NCBI RefSeq assembly: GCF_900100925.1
Contig: NZ_FNKO01000001.1
Location: 1,736,001 to 1,800,000 of the forward strand
DNA length: 64,000 nt
Source: Actinopolyspora saharensis
Lineage (GTDB): Bacteria; Actinomycetota; Actinomycetes; Mycobacteriales; Pseudonocardiaceae
Direction of reading: 5' to 3'
Both the position numbers and the translations under genes were made by a program. The notes under the pieces are model-generated. The model saw only the letters and a program-made list of their open reading frames with translations, had not been told where the DNA came from and searched no databases. Every line of letters begins with the position of its first letter. Within the stretch, counting starts at the first letter, position 1. Of this stretch, positions 17,650-26,302 are shown piece by piece.

Positions 17650-20340
17650 TCAGTGTGCCGCCGTGTCCCAGGAATCCCCCGTTCCCACGGAAACCTCCAG
17701 CGGAACGTCCAAACTCGCCGCTGAGCTCATCTGCTCGCGAACCAGCCGCTCGACGGCCGCGGTCTCGCCCTCGGCCACTTCGATGATCAGTTCGTCGTGC
17801 ACCTGCAGCAGCATCCTGGAGGACAGCCCCTCGGAGGCCAGCGCGCTGTGCACGCCGAGCATCGCCACCTTGATGATGTCCGCGGCGCTGCCCTGGATCG
17901 GGGCGTTCAGCGCCATGCGTTCGGCCATTTCCCGGCGCTGCCTGTTGTCGCTGGTCAGATCGGGCAGGTAACGACGTCGTCCGAGGATGGTGGACGTGTA
18001 GCCGTCCTTGCGCGCCCGATCGACGATCTCGTGCAGGTACTCGCGCACCCGACCGAACCGGGCGAAGTAGGCGTCCATCTGCTGCTTGGACTCCTCGTTG
18101 GAGATCTGCAGCTGCTGGGCCAGCCCGTAGGAGGACAGCCCGTAGACCAGCCCGTAGGACATCGCCTTGACCCGACGACGCAGCTCGTGGTCGACCTCGG
18201 CGATCGGCACGCCGAACGCCTGGGAGGCGACGTAGTTGTGCAGGTCCTCACCGGTCCGGAAGGCCTCGATGAGCCCCTCGTCACCGGAGAGGTGGGCCAT
18301 GATCCGCATCTCGATCTGGCTGTAGTCCGCGGTGAGCAGTGTCTCGTAGCCGTCACCGACGACGAACACCTCCCGGATCCGCCGCCCCTCCTCGGTGCGG
18401 ACGGGGATGTTCTGCAGGTTCGGTTCCGTGGACGAGAGCCTGCCCGTGGAGGCGATCATCTGGTTCAGGGTGGTGTGGATCCGCCCGTCCGGAGCCACGG
18501 CCTTCACCAGCCCCTCCACGGTGGTTTTGAGCTTGGTGGCGTCCCGGTGCTCCAGCAGGTGCCGCAGGAACGGGTGCTCGGTCTTGGCGTACAGCCCCTG
18601 CAGCGCCTCGGCGTCGGTGGTGTAACCGGTTTTGGTGCGCTTCGTCTTGGGCATGCCCAGCTCGTCGAAGAGCACCGTTTGCAGCTGCTTCGGCGAGCCG
18701 AGGTTGATCTCCCTGCCGATGACCGAGTAGGCCTGTCCGGCGGCCTCCTCCACTCGCCCGACGAAGTGCTCGCCCAGTTCCTCCAGCCGCTGCCGGTCCA
18801 CCGCTATGCCGGCCTCCTCCAGGTCGACCAGCACGCGCAGCAGCGGCAGCTCCAGATCGGTGAGCAGGCCGCGGTTCTCGATCCCCTCGAGCTCGCCGTC
18901 CAGCGCGTCAGCGAGCTCCAGCACCGCCTTTGCCCGCACCAGCTCGGCCGCGGCTGCGTCCTTCCTGGCCTGGTCCTCGTCCTCCAGCAACGAGAGCTGA
19001 CCGCTGTCATCGCCCCCGCCCACGCTGAGATCTCGCTGCAGGTACCGCACGACCAGGTCGGGGAGATCGAAGGAACGCTGCCCCGGGCGGACGAGGTAGG
19101 CGCCCAGCGCGGTGTCGCTGGTGACGCCGCGCAGTTCCCAGCCGCGCTCCCGGATCGCGTGCATGGGGACCTTGACGTCGTGGGCGGCCTTCGGAACGGA
19201 CTCGTCCGCCAGCCACTCGCCGAAAGCGCTCTCGTCCTCGGGCGTCAGCTCAGCGACGTCCACATAGGTCCCCGCGCCGGACGCGGTGGCCACGGCGATC
19301 CCGCCGAGGTCCCCGCTGCCCTGCGACCAGGTCCCGGTGCAGGCCAGCCCGACCCGACGACCGTCCCTGGCGTGGTTGTCCAGCCAGTCCCGCAGCGTCC
19401 CCGGATCCGCGATCCCGCCGGCGACCTCGAACCCCTCGGAGACCTCGGGCTCCTCGGTCGACAGCGTGCTGAACAGCCGATCACGCAGCACCCGGAATTC
19501 CAGGTCGTCGAACACGCGGTGCACGGCGTCGCGGTCCCACTGCCGCATCTCGAGGTCCTCCGGACGCGCGTCCAGCGCGACGTCCGAGACGAGCTGAGTC
19601 AGTTCTCTGTTGCGCAACACCTGCGCCACGTGGGCGCGCAGCTTCTCGCCGGCCTTGCCCTTCACCTCGTCGGCCCGGTCCAGCAGTTCGTTCAGCGAGC
19701 CGAACTGCTGGATCCACTTGGTGACGGTCTTCTCCCCCACGCCGTCGATCTTGGGCAGGTTGTCCGAGGGGTCGCCGCGCAGCGCCGCGAAATCGGGGTA
19801 CTGCAGCGGCGTCAGCCCGTACTTCTCCTGCACCGCCTCCGGGGTGAAACGGGTCATCTCGGAAACGCCCTTGCTGGGGTACAGCACGGTGACGTTCTCG
19901 GAAACCAGCTGCAGGGCGTCGCGATCACCGGTACAGATGCGGACGTCGCCCCCCTCGGCGACCGCCTGGCTGGTCAGGGTGGCGATGACGTCGTCGGCCT
20001 CGTAGTTGTCCTTGCTCAGCACCGGAATGTTCAGCGCACCGAGCACTTCCTGGATCAGGCTCACCTGACCGCGGAACTCCTCGGGGGTCGATCCCCTGTT
20101 GGCCTTGTACTCCGGATAGGTTTCGGACCGGAAGGTCTGGCGCGATACGTCGAAGGCCACCCCGAGATGCGTCGGCTGCTCGTCCCGCAGCAGGTTGATC
20201 AGCATCGAGGTGAAGCCGTAGACCGCGTTGGTGTGCTGTCCGGTGCCCGTCTGAAAATTCTCCTTGGGCAGGGCGTAGAACGCTCGGTAGGCCATGGAGT
20301 GGCCGTCGATCAGCAGCAGGCGTCGGTGCTCGGATGCCAT
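17650..20340 (-). CDS. polA: DNA polymerase I
   Basis: 896 aa from ATG 20340; the adjacent GTG at 20343 is possible and the TTG at 20364 unlikely. The N-terminal 5'-nuclease domain starts LLLIDGHSMAYRAFYALPKE. The middle 3'-5' exonuclease-like domain looks degenerate, as in mycobacteria. The polymerase domain is complete: motif A LLTADYSQIEMRIMAHLSGD, the O-helix RRRVKAMSYGLVYGLSSYGLA and motif C LLQVHDELIIEV. It fills gaps in replication and excision repair, which fits the nearby uvrB. A TAGACT -10-like hexamer about 8-11 nt upstream suggests a short or absent leader. It is divergent from a thioesterase gene. Confidence 0.97.
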   Translation of the reverse strand: MASEHRRLLLIDGHSMAYRAFYALPKENFQTGTGQHTNAVYGFTSMLINLLRDEQPTHLGVAFDVSRQTFRSETYPEYKANRGSTPEEFRGQVSLIQEVLGALNIPVLSKDNYEADDVIATLTSQAVAEGGDVRICTGDRDALQLVSENVTVLYPSKGVSEMTRFTPEAVQEKYGLTPLQYPDFAALRGDPSDNLPKIDGVGEKTVTKWIQQFGSLNELLDRADEVKGKAGEKLRAHVAQVLRNRELTQLVSDVALDARPEDLEMRQWDRDAVHRVFDDLEFRVLRDRLFSTLSTEEPEVSEGFEVAGGIADPGTLRDWLDNHARDGRRVGLACTGTWSQGSGDLGGIAVATASGAGTYVDVAELTPEDESAFGEWLADESVPKAAHDVKVPMHAIRERGWELRGVTSDTALGAYLVRPGQRSFDLPDLVVRYLQRDLSVGGGDDSGQLSLLEDEDQARKDAAAAELVRAKAVLELADALDGELEGIENRGLLTDLELPLLRVLVDLEEAGIAVDRQRLEELGEHFVGRVEEAAGQAYSVIGREINLGSPKQLQTVLFDELGMPKTKRTKTGYTTDAEALQGLYAKTEHPFLRHLLEHRDATKLKTTVEGLVKAVAPDGRIHTTLNQMIASTGRLSSTEPNLQNIPVRTEEGRRIREVFVVGDGYETLLTADYSQIEMRIMAHLSGDEGLIEAFRTGEDLHNYVASQAFGVPIAEVDHELRRRVKAMSYGLVYGLSSYGLAQQLQISNEESKQQMDAYFARFGRVREYLHEIVDRARKDGYTSTILGRRRYLPDLTSDNRQRREMAERMALNAPIQGSAADIIKVAMLGVHSALASEGLSSRMLLQVHDELIIEVAEGETAAVERLVREQMSSAASLDVPLEVSVGTGDSWDTAAH

Positions 20341-20403
20341 CACGGCGTGCGAGTCTAGGCTCAACCCCCGTCAACGGTTACGCACAGGGCAGGAGAGCGA
20401 GAA

Positions 20404-20856
20404 GTGGCCGAGGACACGAACGGAACGGTGCTGTCCGGCACGGACGGCCCCGCAGCGACGCCCACCGTTTCCGAGCAGGAGCAGCTGGGGAGCCGGATGG
20501 GCATCAGGATGACCGAATACGCCCCCGATCGTGTGGTCGGAGTCATGCCTGTTTCCGGCAACAGGCAGCCCTACGGGCTGCTGCACGGGGGCGCGAACGC
20601 CGTGCTCGCTGAGCAGCTGGGGTCGATCGCGGCGGCGTTGCACGCCGGGGCCGACCGGATCGCGGTGGGGCTGGAACTGTCGTGCACGCACCACCGCGCC
20701 GCCACAGAGGGGAACGTGACCGGGGTGGCCACGCCGCTGCACCGGGGCGGGAGCACCGCCACCTACGAGATCGTCATAACCGACGAGCAGGACAGGCGCA
20801 CCTGTTCGGCACGACTGACCTGCCTCATCCGCGAGAAGCCGCCGGCGAGCGAGTGA
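20404..20856 (+). CDS. PaaI-type hotdog thioesterase
   Basis: 150 aa from GTG 20404 (GGAG 10 bp upstream). Hotdog fold of the uncharacterised PaaI/YdiI group: MGIRMTEYAPDRVVGVMPV, then the active-site helix YGLLHGGANAVLAEQLGS with the Glu expected to act on the thioester. These enzymes hydrolyse aromatic or short acyl-CoA esters. In many actinobacteria the gene adjoins polA, as here, so the link is probably historical rather than functional. It is convergent with pdtaR across an imperfect hairpin. Confidence 0.88.
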   Translation: MAEDTNGTVLSGTDGPAATPTVSEQEQLGSRMGIRMTEYAPDRVVGVMPVSGNRQPYGLLHGGANAVLAEQLGSIAAALHAGADRIAVGLELSCTHHRAATEGNVTGVATPLHRGGSTATYEIVITDEQDRRTCSARLTCLIREKPPASE

Positions 20857-20860
20857 GTCG

Positions 20861-20898
20861 GCACCGGCCCGGGGCGGAGTTAGTTCCCGGACCGGTGC
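20861..20898. terminator. hairpin terminator between thioesterase gene and pdtaR
   Basis: Arms GCACCGGCCCGGG / CCCGGACCGGTGC, with 12 of 13 pairs matched and a 12-nt loop, lie between two convergent stop codons. Confidence 0.6.
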
Positions 20899-20970
20899 TG
20901 TGCCGGACCGGCGCCGCGGCCGGGGTTCGCGCGGACACGTCCGGGCGGTGGAGCAGCGGGGAGCGGGCGC

Positions 20971-21585
20971 TCACTCCAGGCTCTCGAGCACTGCCTGGGC
21001 AACCGCCTTCATGGTGGTGCGCCGGTCCATGGCGGTACGCTGCAACCAGCGGAAGGACTCCGGCTCCGACATGTCGTGGTTGCTCATGAGCAGGCCCTTG
21101 GCACGCTCGATCGTCTTGCGCGACTCGAGACGTTCGGAGAGGTTCGCGGCCTCCGCCTCCAGGGCCTGAACCTCGGTGAACCGCGAGACCGCGAGCTCGA
21201 TGGCGGGCACCAGGTCGCGCTTGGCGAAGGGCTTGACCAGGTAGGACATGGCCCCGGCCTCCTTCGCCCGCTCGACCAGGTCACGCTGGCTGAACGCGGT
21301 CAGAATCACCACGGGGGCGATCCGCTCACCCGCTATCGAGGAAGCCGCCTCGATGCCGTCCATCTTCGGCATCTTGATGTCCAGGATCACCAGATCGGGC
21401 CGCAGCTCCTCCGCGAGACGAACCGCTTCTTCCCCGTCACCGGCCTCACCGACGACCTGATATCCCTCCTCGCGAAGCATCTCCACAAGATCGAGCCTGA
21501 TCAGCGCCTCGTCCTCGGCCACGAGCACGCGGTGCTGAGTAGCATTCGTCGCCGCGTTCGGGTCCTCGGCAGCCGGCGTGGTCAC
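20971..21585 (-). CDS. pdtaR: ANTAR-type response regulator PdtaR
   Basis: 204 aa from GTG 21585 with AGGAGG at ideal spacing. The receiver domain has acidic residues in VAEDEALIRLD, phospho-acceptor Asp69 in LVILDIKMPKMDG, and the conserved Thr and Lys in ILTAFSQ and YLVKPF. The C-terminal ANTAR RNA-binding domain spans about 140-200 (ESRKTIERAKGLLM, SEPESFRWLQRTAMDRRTTM). Mycobacterial PdtaR, partner of PdtaS, is an antiterminator that binds paired hairpins in target mRNAs. The gene next to polA matches the arrangement expected for this regulator. No cognate kinase lies within the window. Confidence 0.93.
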   Translation of the reverse strand: MTTPAAEDPNAATNATQHRVLVAEDEALIRLDLVEMLREEGYQVVGEAGDGEEAVRLAEELRPDLVILDIKMPKMDGIEAASSIAGERIAPVVILTAFSQRDLVERAKEAGAMSYLVKPFAKRDLVPAIELAVSRFTEVQALEAEAANLSERLESRKTIERAKGLLMSNHDMSEPESFRWLQRTAMDRRTTMKAVAQAVLESLE

Positions 21586-21831
21586 CGGATCCTCCTGGAT
21601 GGTTCTCGGGTCTGCCGGTGCGGTCGCACCGGAGAGTGCAGCTTATCGTCCTGCGCACCACAGTGAAGGCAGCAGGGGCCGCGCGAGCGGAGGATGAGAG
21701 CTGGGCCACGCACGTGGAACCCCGCTCGCTCCGCGCGATTCCGCGCAGGCCCGGACACTCCGCCCGAACCGCCTGCGGCCACCCCGCCCGCGATCAGTGA
21801 TCGGTGGTGCCGTATGCTTGTGTCAACAGCG

Positions 21832-21905
21832 GCCCCCGTAGCCCAATAGGCAGAGGCGGCGGACTCAAAATCCGTGTAGTGTCCGTTCGAGTCGGACCGG
21901 GGGCA
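21832..21905 (+). tRNA. tRNA-Leu (anticodon CAA), short variable loop
   Basis: A 74-nt cloverleaf. The acceptor stem is GCCCCCG / CGGGGGC plus discriminator A; CCA is not encoded. The anticodon stem GCGGA/TCCGT carries loop CTCAAAA, giving anticodon CAA (codon UUG). The T arm is GTCCG-TTCGAGT-CGGAC. The variable loop is only 5 nt (GTAGT), although bacterial tRNA-Leu normally has a long variable arm. Short-arm tRNA-Leu genes may be a recurring actinobacterial type. The 3' end adjoins an integrase remnant, so this gene is the likely integration site. Confidence 0.9.
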
Positions 21906-21926
21906 CCCCGCACCACCACCCGAAAA

Positions 21927-21961
21927 CGGCCGCTGCGCTGGGGCGACGCGAACAGCGGCCG
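21927..21961. terminator. hairpin after the tRNA gene
   Basis: Perfect 9-bp arms CGGCCGCTG / CAGCGGCCG with a 17-nt loop, about 20 bp after the tRNA. It probably ends tRNA transcription and shields the convergent integrase remnant. Confidence 0.55.
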
Positions 21962-22043
21962 ATCACGGGATCTGCGGTTGTGCCCGGCTCGACGCGGGCC
22001 TGTGCGGGTGTTCACGGACAATGTGCGGACACGAAATCAGCGG

Positions 22044-22919
22044 CTAGTCCTCGAGCGCTCGTTGAATGCGGCGTCTTGCTTCCTCCTCCTGTCCGGTGAG
22101 CACCTTGGCGTAGATCTGCAGCAGCACGTTGACGCTGTGTCCGGCCCACTCGGCGACCTGGGTTGGCGGTACTCCGGCAGCCAGCCAGGTGGACACGGCC
22201 GCGTGCCGAAGATCGTAGGGGCGTTTCGCCAGCGGGGAGGCGAACTCGTCCGGGGTCAGCGCGGCCTTGCGGGCGCGTTCCCAGACGTGACCGTAGGTGC
22301 TCTGCGACAGCTCCCCACCACGCAACCCGTAGAACAGCTGCCCGTTGGCCCGTGGCGGGTAGGCCCGCATGTGCTCGCGCAGGATCTTCACCAGCGGCGG
22401 CGGGCACGGCACCGGACGGGTGTCTCCCCTGCCCCGGTGTTTGAGCTGTCGCCGGTCCCGACGCCTGCCGGTGCTGCTCCAGCGCGCCCCGGTCTCCGGA
22501 GCCGACTCGGACAGCAACAGCTCGCCCCACTCGTCCTCGGGCTCTCGCCACTGCCCTGTGTCGGGGTCGGCGACCAACTCGGGCAGGGTCACGTCCTGCC
22601 GGTGCAGGTTGACCGCCTCGGCCGGGCGTGCGGCGGCGTAGTACATCACCGCGAAGAAGGCCACAAGCCGCGGCCCGCTCGGCCCCTGGTTGCGCACGGC
22701 TTCCAACAGCCGCAGGGCCTGCTGGTGGTTGACCACGGTGCGCTTGTCCAGAGCCTGCACGTTCCTCGGCGGCGACCACTTCAGCTGATGAAGCACCGCT
22801 ACCGGTGTCCCGGAGCTGGCGGTCCGTCCGGAAGGATTAGCTTGCCCAAATCGACCAAGGGCACCCATTGAAACCTCGCCCGTCGAACTCGAAGGCCGCC
22901 CCTGTTCTCGTGCCATCAC
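22044..22919 (-). pseudogene. tyrosine recombinase/integrase, 5'-truncated
   Basis: At most 291 aa. The catalytic domain is well preserved: box I YYAAARPAEAVNLHRQDVTL with the first Arg, then QLKHRGRGDTRPVPCPP, box II RPYDLRHAAVSTWLAAGVPP, WAGHSVNVL and the nucleophile Tyr in LQIYAKVL. Actinomycete integrases of this subfamily use Tyr before DLRH, so that is not a defect. The N-terminal arm and core-binding region expected upstream of LKWSPPRNVQALDKRTVVN are missing, and the roughly 50 residues before it look unrelated. The truncation and its place next to a tRNA-Leu gene mark a decayed integrative element. Confidence 0.8.
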
Positions 22920-23042
22920 GAGCAGGGTAGACGCAGCGCGCGGTCTTCGTCGTGCCGACCATCGGCTCGGATGTCACCAAGTGCTCGACCGAACGGGCTC
23001 GTTCCCCGGCCCGGCGCGCTGCACTCCGACTTCCCGAGCACG

Positions 23043-23900
23043 TCAGGCTCCACGAGAGGACTCAGCACGGGCATCCCAGACTCCGGTTGTGGCCGTCTCA
23101 CGGGCGTACTCCGCGAAGTCGCGGGGCTGACGGCCGAGAACGCGCTCGACGGTGCCGGTCACGTGGCCCCTGCGGCCGTCGAAGACCTCGACCATGAGAT
23201 CGGCCAGCTGCGTCGCGTACCCGGCCGACACGCCTCGTTCGGTCAGCGACGAGATGAACTGCTCGGGCGTGACCGGAAGATAGCGAATCTCCCTGCGGGT
23301 CGCCTTCGACAGCTCGCCGACGGCATCGGCGAAGGTGAGCAGTCGTGGTCCGGTCACCTCGTGGATTCGGCCGGCGTGGCCGTTCTCGGTCAACGCCGCG
23401 ACTGCGACATCAGCGATGTCCTCGGCGTCGGTGAACGGTTCCGCGATGTCTCCGGCCGGAAGCGCCACCACACCGGCCCGGACCAGGTTCACGAGGAACG
23501 CCTCGCTGAAGTTCTGGGTGATGAACCCAACCCGCACGATGGTCCACGCCGCACCCGAGTCCCGCACCGCCCGTTCGCACCGCTCGGCCTCGGCGGAACC
23601 GCGGTCGGCGAGCAGGACGAGATGCCGGACGCCGCAGTCCACCGCGAGGCTCGCGAAGGACCCCACGCCCCTGGCAGCACCCGGGAACGCCGCATCAGGG
23701 TGGTAGGCCACGTAAACCGCGTCCACTCCTCGCAGCGCGGGTTCCCACGTGGTCTCGTCCTCCCAGTCGAACGGCGGGTCGGCACGCCGCGAGCCGACCC
23801 GCACCGGCACGTCACGTGCTGCGAGTCCGGACACGATGCGGCGTCCGGTCTTGCCCGTCCCCGCGAGGACCAGTGTCGTCGGCTCAGTCGCTGCTGCCAT
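23043..23900 (-). CDS. NmrA-like NAD(P)-binding protein
   Basis: 285 aa from ATG 23900. An atypical short-chain dehydrogenase: the nucleotide-binding loop is LVLAGTGKTGRRIVSGLA near residue 10, followed by VRHLVLLADRGS and WTIVRVGFITQNFSEAF. There is no classical YxxxK catalytic pair. Relatives act as redox sensors or NADPH-dependent reductases of small molecules. It stands alone between the integrase remnant and the KaiC-like operon. The gene could be cargo of the decayed element (inference). Confidence 0.8.
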   Translation of the reverse strand: MAAATEPTTLVLAGTGKTGRRIVSGLAARDVPVRVGSRRADPPFDWEDETTWEPALRGVDAVYVAYHPDAAFPGAARGVGSFASLAVDCGVRHLVLLADRGSAEAERCERAVRDSGAAWTIVRVGFITQNFSEAFLVNLVRAGVVALPAGDIAEPFTDAEDIADVAVAALTENGHAGRIHEVTGPRLLTFADAVGELSKATRREIRYLPVTPEQFISSLTERGVSAGYATQLADLMVEVFDGRRGHVTGTVERVLGRQPRDFAEYARETATTGVWDARAESSRGA

Positions 23901-24201
23901 GCTCCGCAAACTACTGGGATGCCCGGAAACGGGCCATGGTCGAGGTTCACACGTTCACAGTGGAACGAACCGCAGCCTCTCGCCTGCTGGCCCGCCTGCG
24001 GTGGCTGTGCCCCCATTCGCCACCTGTGGACCGCTGCCGGCTACACCGGCGAAGTCCTGCCCCGGGCACCCGCCCCGCTCTGCTCAACCAGGGCCGTGCG
24101 GGCCGCACTCGCCGGGCCGGCCCACCACGAAGTCGTGGTCCGCTGAACCGTGGTCCGTCTCACCGGCGAACGCCTGACCGAACCGGACGAGGAACAAGCT
24201 C
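23901..24201. other. gene-free spacer, possibly holding decayed coding sequence
   Basis: About 300 bp between the NmrA-like start and the KaiC-like stop. It contains no convincing gene. One short frame near 24140-24200 reads like protein (VRLTGERLTEPDEEQALTG) but is cut by stops, so a relic cannot be told from chance. Confidence 0.35.
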
Positions 24202-25572
24202 TCACCGGTCCGACAGCACGATGCCGTTCTGGGTGATCTCGAACGGGCGTATCCTGGGGTCGTGGGAGCTCCCCCGCGTCTTCAGCACGGTGAGAGTTCG
24301 GTGCATCGCGGATTCGACGGGTGTGTACTGCAGCAGCACGACGTTGTCGGCGATATTGGACGCGGCCTTGTCGGTCAGGCGTGTGACTCCGAAGAGGTCC
24401 CGCACCTCGTAGCTCATCATGACGCTCACGTTTTTACGGGAGCACCTGTGGAGCAGGGAGTAGAGGAACTCGTTGAAGCGTGTGGGCTCGGAGTTCGACG
24501 TCTCCAGGTCGGTGAGCGAGTCGATGAAGACCCGTTTGGCCTGGGTGCGGTCGATCTCTTCGAGGAGTTCGTAAACCCACTTGTCGAGGTAGAGATCCAC
24601 CGGGATCTGGTACTTCAACGAGATCTGCGCGGTGTCCAAGGACCAGCCGAACCCGTTGAGGATCTGTTCGAGCTGGGTCGGGTCCTCCTGGAACGTGGCC
24701 ATCAGACCGTGCTCGTTCCGGTCGATCCCGCCGAACAGGAAGTGCAGCCCCATGAGGGTCTTCCCGATACCCGTCGGTCCCGCCATGAGCGTGGACGATC
24801 CGACGCGGTAGCCCTCGTTGAGCATGGCGTCGAGGGCATCTATCCCGGAGGAGGCGCGTTCCTGCACACGCCTGTAGGAGACCTCGGTTTCCACATCCGC
24901 CAGTCTCGGGTAGACGTCCAAACCGTTGTGGGACAGGCGGTAGGCGTGGTTGCCGGAGAGGAAGTCCCCGCCGCGGAGCTTGTGCACCTGCAGTGTGCGG
25001 GAAGTGTGGTCGTAGCCGCGGTGCCCGACCAGTTCGATGATGGTGTCGGAGACGGCGAATTCCGGGGCCGTGGCCATCTCGCTGTGCTCGTACTCGCCGA
25101 GCCAGAGGGAGGTGACGGGAAAGACGCTTTGTGACGCGGCGAGGTCGTGCAGGAAGTTGCGGAAGTCGGTGCTGGTTTCGGCGTAGGAGCCCAGTGCCTT
25201 GAAGCTGTCGATGACCAGGATCCCGGGTCTGTGCTCGCGAATCAGCTCGGTGATGCGCCCGCTCATCGCGGGGAGCCCTCCCTGGATTAGGGTGGTGCCG
25301 AGTTCCTCGTAGTGGATGCCGTTGCCGATGAGTGAAGCGTCGAAGAAGGAGAGGGACTGCACGTATCGGAGGATTTTCTCGAACGGTTCGGAGGCGGTGG
25401 AGAGGTAGAGCGCGGGCCGCTTCGAGTCGGCGTTGTTGAACACGCACTGCTGGGCCAGCAGCGTCTTTCCGGTACCGGGAAGCCCCATGATGATGTTGAT
25501 GGCGTTGGCGGGGAGCCCGCCGCCGGTGACGTGGTCCAGCCGGGTGTTACCCGTGGAGATTCGTTCGATCAT
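24202..25572 (-). CDS. KaiC-like double-domain RecA-type ATPase
   Basis: 456 aa from ATG 25572. It has two tandem KaiC/RecA domains. CI (1-235) has Walker A GLPGTGKT at 30-37 and Walker B GILVIDS. CII (about 238-456) has Walker A AGPTGIGKT at 264-272 and Walker B RVFIDS. The paired catalytic Glu of cyanobacterial KaiC appear as Ser61-Glu62 in CI and Gln295-Glu296 in CII. At the Ser431/Thr432 phosphosite the sequence is AASNIADN, so Ser405 is kept and Thr becomes Asn406. No KaiA or KaiB gene is in the window. The start overlaps the upstream response-regulator gene by 4 bp, so the two act as a unit. Timekeeping is not implied. Confidence 0.9.
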   Translation of the reverse strand: MIERISTGNTRLDHVTGGGLPANAINIIMGLPGTGKTLLAQQCVFNNADSKRPALYLSTASEPFEKILRYVQSLSFFDASLIGNGIHYEELGTTLIQGGLPAMSGRITELIREHRPGILVIDSFKALGSYAETSTDFRNFLHDLAASQSVFPVTSLWLGEYEHSEMATAPEFAVSDTIIELVGHRGYDHTSRTLQVHKLRGGDFLSGNHAYRLSHNGLDVYPRLADVETEVSYRRVQERASSGIDALDAMLNEGYRVGSSTLMAGPTGIGKTLMGLHFLFGGIDRNEHGLMATFQEDPTQLEQILNGFGWSLDTAQISLKYQIPVDLYLDKWVYELLEEIDRTQAKRVFIDSLTDLETSNSEPTRFNEFLYSLLHRCSRKNVSVMMSYEVRDLFGVTRLTDKAASNIADNVVLLQYTPVESAMHRTLTVLKTRGSSHDPRIRPFEITQNGIVLSDR

Positions 25573-25955
25573 GGTTGTTTCCCCTCCGGGTACGGCGCAT
25601 CCGGATTCAACATCTTCTGTACTTCCGTCACCAGTTCGAGTGGCTCGATGGGTTTCTGCAGGAAGGCCGCGGCACCGACCGAGTACGCCGCTTCGGCAGA
25701 GGCGAGCGAGGAGATCGCGATCACCGCCGCTCGGGTACGTTCCAGAAGTTGCGAGCAGAGTCGCTGACCATTGGCACCCGAGATGAGCAGGTCGACGACG
25801 ACCACGTCCGGGGGGTTCTCGGCTGCCGAGGTGAGGGCGTCCTCGGCGCTGAGCACCCGATTGACCTCGTAGCCCTCGGTGCGGAGGAAGTGCTCGGTGA
25901 AGTCGGCGGCGTAGGGGTCCCGCTCGGCGAGGAGGATCAGAGGTGTGCGGTCCAC
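25569..25955 (-). CDS. stand-alone response-regulator receiver
   Basis: 128 aa from GTG 25955 with GGGGGA upstream. Single CheY-like receiver: acidic pocket in LILLAERDPY, phospho-acceptor Asp in VVVVDLLISGANG (about residue 55), Ser in VIAISSLAS and Lys in AFLQKPIEP. There is no output domain, so it should signal by protein contact. The 4-bp overlap (25569-25572) with the KaiC-like gene points to that ATPase as partner. No histidine kinase lies nearby. Confidence 0.85.
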   Translation of the reverse strand: MDRTPLILLAERDPYAADFTEHFLRTEGYEVNRVLSAEDALTSAAENPPDVVVVDLLISGANGQRLCSQLLERTRAAVIAISSLASAEAAYSVGAAAFLQKPIEPLELVTEVQKMLNPDAPYPEGKQP

Positions 25956-26302
25956 AGGCTTCCCCCGAGCTCACTGGTCAGCCCATCTGCGAGCCGAAAT
26001 GCACCCTTCGACTGGTCTTGCGGTATCAGGGTCATCGAAACCGGGGTTCGCGTGGCGGCACCGATGAGCGGTTACTGCGATGATGCTACGGCAGACGGGG
26101 CGGGTTGTGCCGTGTGAGGAGGTCATCGGCTTCGTGCGCCGGTAACCGCGTATACAATCGGTGGTTCGAGACAGCCATGAAGGGCGTGCTCGTTGGTTTT
26201 TCGCCACTGTCGATCGGGTGGGCCGGCGTGGTCGTTCCGAATCGAGGAACGACCGAGCAGGATTCATGTATGACGCAGCAGTGACGAATGCGTGGGGGAT
26301 CC
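25956..26302. promoter_or_regulatory. divergent promoter region of the KaiC-like operon and the GGDEF-EAL gene
   Basis: About 350 bp without a gene between two divergent signalling units. TATACAAT at 26151-26158 is the best -10-like element on the plus strand; no matching -35 was found. GGGGGAT precedes the ATG at 26303. Shared control of both units is plausible but not shown. Confidence 0.45.

Noticed and set aside
17797..20358. 853-codon plus-strand frame
   Set aside because: Exact antisense shadow of polA.
24140..24201. Short protein-like stretch (VRLTGERLTEPDEEQALTG)
   Set aside because: Too short and flanked by stops; a gene relic cannot be distinguished from chance.
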